From NCBI GenBank assembly GCA_041476545.1, contig JBGOTP010000145.1:1-11728 (forward strand): a stretch of DNA of 11,728 nt, written 5' to 3'. Below, piece after piece: positions 7,112 through 11,728 of the stretch. The notes beneath the pieces were generated by a model, which saw only the letters and a list, made by a program, of their open reading frames with translations, was not told the origin of the DNA and did not search any database. Each line of letters begins with the position of its first letter. Within the stretch, counting starts at the first letter, position 1. The DNA is from JBGOTP01 sp041476545 (lineage in GTDB: Bacteria; Acidobacteriota; Vicinamibacteria; Vicinamibacterales; CAVVIG01). A program made the position numbers and the translations under genes.

Positions 7112-7986
7112 CAGAACATCCGCTGCGGAACGATGATCGTGTCGTTGGCGAGCACCAGATCGGTGGATTTCACATCGATGGTTTTGCTCTTGCCGTTTAT
7201 CGTGCGGGTCACTTTGAGCCCGCTCTTCTTGCCGTGATCGTCGACCCCGCCGGCTTTCGTGATCGCCTGATCCACGGTGAGGCCCGGCTCCCAGATGTAG
7301 CTGCCGACGCTCTTGACCTTGCCCTGCACGTAGAACATCTCCGCCTTGGGTACGTTGATGATGTCACCGCCGACCAGGGGAAGATTCGCGCCGGTAACGC
7401 CGTTCCTGAGATCGGTCAGGTTCACGTCGAAACGCTGAGGATCCCCTGCTCCGTTCGGGTTCGGCCTGGCGATCGTCGCCCGAGTGCCCGCGTTGGAGGT
7501 TGGCGATCCCGCCGCCGCCAGCGCGTCCATCACCGTCATCGGTCCCGTCATGGGCACACGTTGCGGATCGCGCACTTCCCCCTGGACCATCACGAACTGA
7601 CTCCCGTACTTGCTGACGTCAACGCGTACCTGAGGGCTCAGAATCACGGACTTGAGCGCCACGCGGATCCGCTCCTGCAATTCGATGGCGGTCAGCCCCT
7701 GCGCGATGATCGTGTCCTCCACATACGGAAGCGAGATGCCGCCGTCGGCCCGGACGCGATAGACCTTGGTCAACGTCTCTTCGCCCACCACCACGAGATT
7801 GATTTCATCGTCGGGACCAATCCGGTAGGCGGCCGCCGGCGGACCCAACGGATTGCCCGCGGGATGGACCGGGGGACTGACCGGCGCTTCGGTCGAACGA
7901 CTGACCGGTGTCTGGCCAGTCGTTTGGAATCCGACAGCCGATGATCCAACCAGAAGAATGCTGAGCACGAATGTCATGAGGTTCAT
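7111..7986 (-). CDS. Polysaccharide export protein (OPX/Wza-like, Poly_export plus two SLBB domains)
   Basis: A 291-residue exported protein of the outer-membrane polysaccharide exporter family. A signal peptide covers about residues 1-20 (hydrophobic core MTFVLSILLVGSSAVG) and is followed by a Pro/Thr/Ser-rich linker to about 50. The Poly_export domain begins at YRIGPDDEINLVV (54-66) and runs to about 125. SLBB-type repeats follow at about 130-212 (VMVQGEVRDPQRVPM) and 217-288 (FYVQGKVKSVGSY). The protein ends soon after TIIVPQRMF. There is no cysteine, so no lipobox, and no C-terminal amphipathic helix like that forming the Wza pore (Wza is about 379 residues). It should form a periplasmic ring guiding the glycan and may need a separate outer-membrane barrel. 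The ATG is preceded by GGAAGG, 3 nt upstream; the regulator gene ends 17 nt upstream. Confidence 0.92.
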   Translation of the reverse strand: MNLMTFVLSILLVGSSAVGFQTTGQTPVSRSTEAPVSPPVHPAGNPLGPPAAAYRIGPDDEINLVVVGEETLTKVYRVRADGGISLPYVEDTIIAQGLTAIELQERIRVALKSVILSPQVRVDVSKYGSQFVMVQGEVRDPQRVPMTGPMTVMDALAAAGSPTSNAGTRATIARPNPNGAGDPQRFDVNLTDLRNGVTGANLPLVGGDIINVPKAEMFYVQGKVKSVGSYIWEPGLTVDQAITKAGGVDDHGKKSGLKVTRTINGKSKTIDVKSTDLVLANDTIIVPQRMF

Positions 7987-8003
7987 AGGCCTTCCGATCC
8001 TGG

Positions 8004-9098
8004 CTACTCGGTGGCACGCGCCACGGGAATGCCGAGCTGACGTGCTTTTCTGTACAAGTTCGGGCGCTGAATCCCAAGAGTCTGGGCAGCGTCAGCCATC
8101 CGCCACCCGTGATGCTGAAGGACTGCCGCAATGTAGTCGCGTTCGAATCGCATCCGGGCCTCCCGAAGGTTGCCCGCCGGCATGAATGGCGTCAGCACGC
8201 GTTCAAGCTGGAGCGCCGGAAGCACCTGCTCGACCTGAATCACATCCTCGTGGGTCTCCCTGACCACGCGCTCGATCGCCTCACGGAGTTCGGCGAGATT
8301 CCCTGGCCAAGTCAGGGCCGCAAGCAGGGCAACGGCGGCCTCCGTGAAGGCGCGGGGCGGCCTCCCCGTGGCAACGGACACTTCCTGAAGCACATGTTGG
8401 ACGAACATGGGCACGTCGCCCGGCCGGTCGCGAAGCGGCGGCAAATCGATCCGCGTCGCGGCAAGACGCCGGTAGAGGTCCGGCCGGAACCGCCGCTCAT
8501 GAACATCAGCGTCGATCGACGGCAACGCAGCGGCCACGAAACGCACTTCCGTGGGCACGGGCCGGCCCTGAATCCGCACTTCTCCATCGCGCGCGATCCG
8601 CCCGAGGCGCATCTGAATGCCCGATGGCAGCTCCGTCACGTCTCGAAGAAACAACGTCCCGCCACGAGCACTGGCAATCAGACTGTCTGCTGAAACCGAT
8701 TCGAGATCGGACAGGGACGAGCCTGGAGCCCCGAGCAGCCTGGCTTCGAGCTGCGCGCCATCGCTGCTGCACTCCGCCACCCGCCACGGCATCATGGGCA
8801 AGCCCCTGCGGGCATGAAGGTCGCGCGCAACAGACTCGACGTCGACCCCGGTCTCGGCCACGAGGAGTACGGCGCTGTCCAGCGCGGCAACGCGCCGAAC
8901 GAGCTCCTGGATGCGGCCAATGGTCGCAGAGGTTCCAATGAGCTCGACCGCCGCATCCAAGGGCGCCGGACAGTGAACCGAGCCACCGTTTGCCGCTATG
9001 AGACCATCGGTCATCGGTACAGTCGTTCCAACGGACTGGCGATACAGCTCCGCCCCGTCAGTCACAAACGGCCGTGACGGGGCCAGGATGCAGCTCAT
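8004..9098 (-). CDS. Degenerate sigma-54 activator-like regulator (AAA+ core without ATPase motifs, Fis-type HTH)
   Basis: A 364-residue protein with the fold outline of bacterial enhancer-binding proteins: a short N-terminal region (1-50, no receiver or PAS domain), an AAA+ module (about 52-285), and a Fis-type helix-turn-helix at the C-terminus (ADAAQTLGIQRPNLYRKARQLGI, about 336-357). Kept elements are FRPDLYRRL (204-212) with the arginine-finger arginines, then LPPLRDRPGDV (219-229) and WPGN (264-267). Lost elements are Walker A (AETGVDVES at 81-89, lysine replaced by Val87), the GAFTGA loop (LLGAPGSSLSD at 121-131), Walker B (GGTLFLRD for the usual GGTLFLDE), and the sensor II arginine (NLAEL for NVREL). 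It probably binds DNA but cannot activate sigma-54 polymerase in the usual way. As first gene of the operon it is the natural regulator. An alternative start is ATG at 9012-9014. Confidence 0.85.
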   Translation of the reverse strand: MSCILAPSRPFVTDGAELYRQSVGTTVPMTDGLIAANGGSVHCPAPLDAAVELIGTSATIGRIQELVRRVAALDSAVLLVAETGVDVESVARDLHARRGLPMMPWRVAECSSDGAQLEARLLGAPGSSLSDLESVSADSLIASARGGTLFLRDVTELPSGIQMRLGRIARDGEVRIQGRPVPTEVRFVAAALPSIDADVHERRFRPDLYRRLAATRIDLPPLRDRPGDVPMFVQHVLQEVSVATGRPPRAFTEAAVALLAALTWPGNLAELREAIERVVRETHEDVIQVEQVLPALQLERVLTPFMPAGNLREARMRFERDYIAAVLQHHGWRMADAAQTLGIQRPNLYRKARQLGIPVARATE

Positions 9099-9125
9099 CA
9101 GTCGACAATTGCCTAGCCCAGCGAA

Positions 9126-9150
9126 TGGCCAAACTGTGAAGAAACGGCCA
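9126..9150. promoter_or_regulatory. Inverted repeat TGGCC-N15-GGCCA, possible operator
   Basis: Two perfect 5-bp arms, TGGCC (9126-9130) and GGCCA (9146-9150), are 20 bp apart centre to centre, about two helical turns, so both half-sites face the same side of the helix. The element lies 28 bp upstream of the regulator start and downstream of the proposed promoter. That would suit autorepression by a dimeric Fis-HTH protein. The arms are short and chance occurrence in GC-rich DNA is real. Confidence 0.25.
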
Positions 9151-9175
9151 CTAGAAGGGCGAGGTTGGGTCAGGG

Positions 9176-9204
9176 ATTCTTATCGGTCTCAATGGCTGTA
9201 TCAA
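9176..9204 (-). promoter_or_regulatory. Candidate sigma-70-type promoter for the polysaccharide operon
   Basis: Read on the minus strand, TTGATA (9199-9204) matches the -35 consensus at 5 of 6 positions, and AAGAAT (9176-9181) matches the -10 at 4 of 6, with a 17-nt spacer. Transcription would start near 9169, about 70 nt before the regulator ATG. The -10 is weak, so this is a suggestion only. No convincing GG-N10-GC sigma-54 promoter was found in the same region. Confidence 0.3.
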
Positions 9205-9249
9205 TCAGGATGCGTGAAATTATGCGCCGAAAAGTGCGCGAATTCCGGA

Positions 9250-9265
9250 CAATCGGGCGCGATTG
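9250..9265. repeat. Short dyad CAATCG-GGCG-CGATTG
   Basis: A perfect 6-bp inverted repeat with a 4-nt centre sits in the non-coding spacer between the two divergent blocks, about 73 nt upstream of the tRNA. It has no T-run on either strand, so it is not an intrinsic terminator. It could be a protein-binding site for either transcription unit. The rest of the 239-nt spacer (9099-9337) holds no gene I can support. Confidence 0.3.
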
Positions 9266-9337
9266 GGCTGGTGCTGAAGGGAACTCACAAGTTCGTGTTA
9301 CGCTGACGGAATCCTCACACGGCGCACAGGACACCAT

Positions 9338-9421
9338 GCGAAAGTGGCGGAACTGGCAGACGCGCCGGACTTAGGATCCGGTAGCCGAAAGGCTTTGGGG
9401 GTTCGACTCCCCCCTTTCGCA
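9338..9421 (+). tRNA. tRNA-Leu (anticodon UAG)
   Basis: The full cloverleaf can be drawn. The acceptor stem GCGAAAG (9338-9344) pairs with CTTTCGC (9414-9420), and the discriminator is A9421. The anticodon stem CCGGA/TCCGG encloses the loop CTTAGGA (9370-9376), giving anticodon TAG at 9372-9374, which reads CUA and, with modification, other CUN leucine codons. A long variable arm (GCCGAAAGGC core, about 9383-9392) is typical of class II leucine tRNAs. The T stem GGGGG/CCCCC encloses TTCGACT (9402-9408). CCA is not encoded. Trigger factor begins only 10 nt after the 3' end, so the two are probably co-transcribed. Confidence 0.97.
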
Positions 9422-9431
9422 CGCCTTCACT

Positions 9432-10712
9432 ATGAAAACTGATTTGGTCGACGTCAACGACACGCGCAAGAACCTTCGCGTCGAAATCCCCAGCGACATC
9501 GTCGATGCCCAGATCGATCGCATGGCGCGCGACTATTCGCGCAAAGCGCGGATTCCCGGCTTCCGTCCGGGGAAAGCGCCGTCGCGCGTCATCAAACAAC
9601 GCTTCAAGGATCAGATCCTGCACGATGTGGCGCACGAGCTCATCCCACGCGCCGTGGACGATGCGATGCGCGAGCGGGGCGTCGAGCCCGTCGACACGCC
9701 CGACATCCGGGACGTGGTCGTCGAAGAGGGACAGGCACTGACGTTCACCGCCTCGTTCGATACCGTGCCGGTGTTCGAGCCTGGCGACTACTCGACAATT
9801 TCGCTGCGGCGGCCGTCGAGCCAGGTGGACGAGACGGCCGTTGACGAGGCGCTCGAGCGACTCCGTGGTCGCGCCGCCAAGCACGAGCCCGTGGACGGCC
9901 GCGGCGTCATCGAAGGCGATACCCTGACCGTCGACCTGGAGCGCAGGACCGTGAAGGGTGAGACCGACAGCCATCAGGACGTCAGCATCGAGCTCGGGTC
10001 GACGGCGAATCCGCCAGGATTCGACGAACAGCTGCTCGGCCTCGAACCCGGCGCGACCAAAACGTTCGCGATTCACTATCCCGAGAGCTACGCCGTGAGC
10101 GAACTGGCCGGCACTGACGTGTCGTACACGGCGCACGTCAAGAGCATCAAGCGACGCGTGCTGCCCGATCTGGACGATGAGTTCGCCAAGGACCTCGGAG
10201 AATTCGACACGCTGAATGTGCTGCGTACGCGTGTTCGCGAAGACCTGGAACACGAAGCGCGCCACGCCGCGGACCGCGCGGTCCGCGGGGATCTCATGAA
10301 ACAGCTGGCGGCGCGCGTGCCGTTCGAAGTGCCCGCGTCGCTCGTCGCGCGGGAGATGGATCGGCGCATCGAGGATTTCGCGCGACGGTTGATGGATCAG
10401 AACGTCGATCCCCGGCAGGCCGGCATCGACTGGAACGCCTTCCGCGAGAGTCAGCGCGAACCGGCACGGGAGAGTGTCGCCAGCGCCATCGTGCTCGACG
10501 AAGTCGCGCGCCGCGAGCACTTCGACCCGACCAAGGAAGAAGTGGACCAGGAAGTCGCGCGCTACGCGGAGCAGACCGGCCGGACGCCGGCGGCGGTGCG
10601 GGCGGCCCTCGAAAAGGAGGGCGGGCTCTCCCGCGTGCACCTGGGGCTGCGGCGGGACAAGTCGATTGACTTCTTCATGGCCCGTGCTACAATCGACGGA
10701 GAATCGTTGTAA
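9432..10712 (+). CDS. tig: Trigger factor, ribosome-bound chaperone/prolyl isomerase
   Basis: A 426-residue trigger factor, the chaperone that docks near the ribosomal exit tunnel (protein L23) and shelters nascent chains. The N-terminal ribosome-binding domain carries the signature GFRPGKAPSRV (43-53). A central FKBP-like peptidyl-prolyl isomerase domain spans about 150-245 (with VIEGDTLTVDLE and the later SYTAHVKSIKRR). A helical C-terminal chaperone domain runs from about 260 to 426. Length is close to E. coli trigger factor (432). The start ATG fits the family N-terminus (MKTDLVDVNDTRKNLRVEIP), but only 10 nt separate it from the tRNA and no Shine-Dalgarno sequence is visible. clpP and clpX follow, the order seen in many bacteria. 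A promoter for clpP is embedded in its last codons. Confidence 0.97.
   Translation: MKTDLVDVNDTRKNLRVEIPSDIVDAQIDRMARDYSRKARIPGFRPGKAPSRVIKQRFKDQILHDVAHELIPRAVDDAMRERGVEPVDTPDIRDVVVEEGQALTFTASFDTVPVFEPGDYSTISLRRPSSQVDETAVDEALERLRGRAAKHEPVDGRGVIEGDTLTVDLERRTVKGETDSHQDVSIELGSTANPPGFDEQLLGLEPGATKTFAIHYPESYAVSELAGTDVSYTAHVKSIKRRVLPDLDDEFAKDLGEFDTLNVLRTRVREDLEHEARHAADRAVRGDLMKQLAARVPFEVPASLVAREMDRRIEDFARRLMDQNVDPRQAGIDWNAFRESQREPARESVASAIVLDEVARREHFDPTKEEVDQEVARYAEQTGRTPAAVRAALEKEGGLSRVHLGLRRDKSIDFFMARATIDGESL
10666..10693 (+). promoter_or_regulatory. Sigma-70-type promoter inside the 3' end of tig, for clpP-clpX
   Basis: TTGACT (10666-10671) and TACAAT (10688-10693) each match the consensus hexamers at 5 of 6 positions, with a 16-nt spacer. 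Transcription would begin near 10700, still within tig, leaving a leader of about 85 nt before the first clpP ATG. This would let clpPX be expressed apart from tRNA-Leu and tig. Confidence 0.55.
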
Positions 10713-10753
10713 GCCCCGCTCGTCTTCCCCAGCGTCGTTACAAAGCCGTCAAC

Positions 10754-10772
10754 GTAATCTGTTGCACATTAC
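10754..10772. promoter_or_regulatory. Inverted repeat GTAAT-N9-ATTAC in the clpP leader
   Basis: Perfect 5-bp arms with a 9-nt centre lie 12 nt upstream of the first clpP ATG. It has the arm-N9-arm layout of heat-shock operators such as CIRCE, but the bases are not CIRCE. It could be an operator or a small leader hairpin; the arms are short, so support is weak. Confidence 0.25.
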
Positions 10773-10784
10773 CTGTTCAGACTT

Positions 10785-11399
10785 ATGCGTGATCAGCTTC
10801 CGGAACCGCGTATGCAGCTCGTGCCGATGGTCGTCGAACAAACCAACCGTGGAGAGCGGGCGTACGACATCTTCTCGCGTTTGCTCAAAGACAGCATCAT
10901 CTTCGTCGGCACGCCGATCGACGACCAGATCGCGAACCTCGTCATCGCGCAGATGCTCTTCCTCGAGGCCGAAGATCCCGATAAGGACATCCTGTTGTAT
11001 ATCAACAGCCCGGGAGGCTCGATTACGGCCGGACTGGCCATCTACGACACGATGCAGTTCGTCAAGCCCGATGTCCAGACCCTGTGCATCGGCCAGGCGG
11101 CCTCGATGGCGGCGGTCCTGCTGGCCGCCGGGGCCAAGGGCAAGCGCTTTTCGCTCCCAAATTCGAGGATTGTCATCCATCAGCCTCTGATGTCTGGACT
11201 TGCCGGCCAAGCGACCGATATTGATATTGCAGCCCGCGAGATCCTGCGCATGCGCGAGCGGCTCAATGAAATCCTGGTGCACCATACCGGCCAGCTGGTC
11301 AAGCGTATCCAGGATGATACCGAGCGCGACTACATCATGTCGGCCGACCAGGGCAAGGAATACGGTATTATTGACGATGTCATTCGAAAGAGAGCCTGA
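10785..11399 (+). CDS. clpP: ATP-dependent Clp protease proteolytic subunit
   Basis: A 204-residue serine peptidase that forms the double-heptamer chamber of ClpXP/ClpAP and degrades unfolded and tagged proteins. The catalytic triad is visible: Ser107 in GQAASMAAVLL, His132 in RIVIHQP, and Asp182 in DTERDYIM. The INSPGGSITAGLAIYDTMQF stretch (74-93) forms the substrate-binding strand and oxyanion region. Compared with E. coli ClpP there is one extra residue in the handle-proximal loop (PLMSGLAGQ against PLGGYQGQ). The start is uncertain. ATG 10785 has no ribosome binding site. ATG 10812 (MQLVPMVVEQT), matching the common family N-terminus, has GGAA about 8 nt upstream and would give 195 residues. 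clpX begins 64 nt downstream. Confidence 0.97.
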   Translation: MRDQLPEPRMQLVPMVVEQTNRGERAYDIFSRLLKDSIIFVGTPIDDQIANLVIAQMLFLEAEDPDKDILLYINSPGGSITAGLAIYDTMQFVKPDVQTLCIGQAASMAAVLLAAGAKGKRFSLPNSRIVIHQPLMSGLAGQATDIDIAAREILRMRERLNEILVHHTGQLVKRIQDDTERDYIMSADQGKEYGIIDDVIRKRA

Positions 11400-11406
11400 C
11401 GCGCGA

Positions 11407-11453
11407 ACGGCCGATGGGCTACGGGCCGGGAGCCTAGAGCCCCAGAGCCGAGA
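11407..11453. repeat. Short GAGCC-type repeats in the clpP-clpX spacer
   Basis: The 64-nt spacer between clpP and clpX contains three GAGCC units close together (the stretch gagcctagagccccagagcc, about 11431-11450), followed by GAGAG. This looks like simple low-complexity intergenic sequence, and the last GAGAG may serve as a weak ribosome binding site for clpX. No hairpin with a T-run is present, so no terminator is proposed. Confidence 0.35.
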
Positions 11454-11463
11454 GTAATCGTCC

Positions 11464-11728
11464 ATGGTGAAGAAAACCGGCGAGACAGAGGTCCTGCGCT
11501 GCTCCTTCTGCAACAAGGACCAGAACGACGTCCGTAAGCTCATCGCCGGTCCAACGGTCTTCATCTGCGATGAGTGCGTCGAGGTCTGCAACGACATCAT
11601 CGCCGACGACAACCGCTTCGAGAATCGCGGCACGCGCTCGTCGCTGCCCACCCCCCAGGAAATCAAGAAGTTCCTCGATGAGTACGTGATCGGGCAGGAG
11701 CGGACCAAGAAGAAGCTCGCCGTTGCGG
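11464..11728 (+). CDS. clpX: ClpX, ATPase and substrate-recognition subunit of ClpXP (N-terminal part; runs off window edge)
   Basis: Eighty-eight codons are present before the right edge. The N-terminal zinc-binding domain is clear: CSFC at residues 13-16 and CDEC at about 35-38 supply the four cysteines that bind zinc, and this domain recognises substrates and adaptors. The linker is followed by LPTPQEIKKFLDEYVIGQE, the conserved start of the AAA+ module; Walker A lies beyond the window. ClpX unfolds proteins with ATP and feeds them into ClpP, which is encoded directly upstream. The ATG at 11464 gives the expected N-terminus, with a weak GAGAG upstream. Most likely it shares a transcript with clpP. 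Confidence 0.96.
   Translation, partial: MVKKTGETEVLRCSFCNKDQNDVRKLIAGPTVFICDECVEVCNDIIADDNRFENRGTRSSLPTPQEIKKFLDEYVIGQERTKKKLAVA

Noticed and set aside
9099..9200. Sigma-54 promoter upstream of the regulator
   Set aside because: Nearby TGGCC stretches do not give the GG-N10-GC spacing; the closest has an 11-nt gap.
9250..9265. Intrinsic terminator between the blocks
   Set aside because: The dyad has only 6-bp arms and no T-run on either strand, and the two blocks diverge, so a terminator is not expected.
9165..9374. Small plus-strand open frame in the spacer ahead of tRNA-Leu
   Set aside because: Its last residues are a translation of the tRNA itself, and it has no ribosome binding site or recognisable sequence.
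9338..9421. tRNA-Leu as an integration site for the polysaccharide locus
   Set aside because: The conserved tig-clpP-clpX genes lie at the tRNA 3' end, where integrative elements usually enter. No integrase and no duplicated tRNA 3' end were seen.
9315..10640. Long open reading frame (441 codons) antisense to tig
   Set aside because: It mirrors the trigger factor gene, runs into the tRNA, has no recognisable domain and is arginine/histidine/valine-rich, as expected for a GC-rich antisense shadow.
10749..11708. Minus-strand open frame of 319 codons opposite clpP and clpX
   Set aside because: It crosses two conserved genes and their spacer and has no recognisable domain.

Overview
This is a GC-rich bacterial window with two blocks transcribed away from each other. 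Families and layout fit a Gram-negative environmental bacterium. An Acidobacteriota member (Vicinamibacteria-like) is my best guess, from the trigger factor and ClpP N-termini and the high GC, but no taxonomic marker here settles it.

Left block (minus strand, about 9098 down to 1): a polysaccharide assembly and export operon. In transcription order it holds a sigma-54-activator-like regulator with a decayed ATPase core; a periplasmic/outer-membrane polysaccharide export protein (OPX) with two SLBB domains; an AsnB-type glutamine amidotransferase; an ABC-2 permease (Wzm type); its ATPase with a C-terminal sugar-binding domain (Wzt type); a SAM-dependent methyltransferase; an NAD-dependent sugar epimerase/dehydratase; a GT4 glycosyltransferase; and the N-terminus of a GT2 glycosyltransferase cut by the window edge. 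After the regulator, every junction is an overlap of 1-8 nt or a 2-nt gap. The genes therefore look like one translationally coupled transcript. The inferred job is to build a glycan on the cytoplasmic face (GT2, GT4, epimerase), decorate it (methyl transfer, amidation), flip it through Wzm/Wzt and pass it outward through the OPX protein.

Between the blocks (9099-9337) is a non-coding spacer of 239 nt with candidate promoter and dyad elements, read in both directions.

Right block (plus strand, 9338 to the end): the conserved housekeeping order tRNA-Leu(UAG), tig (trigger factor), clpP, clpX (5' part only). A good sigma-70 promoter lies inside the last codons of tig and probably drives clpPX separately. 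The tig start codon is only 10 nt from the tRNA 3' end.

The most unusual item is the regulator at 8004-9098. It keeps the AAA+ and Fis-HTH outline of an enhancer-binding protein but has lost Walker A, GAFTGA, Walker B and sensor II residues. The export machinery is also notable: it pairs a Wzt sugar-binding ATPase with a short OPX that lacks both a lipobox and an outer-membrane helix. No mobile element, CRISPR array, rRNA or clear intrinsic terminator was seen.
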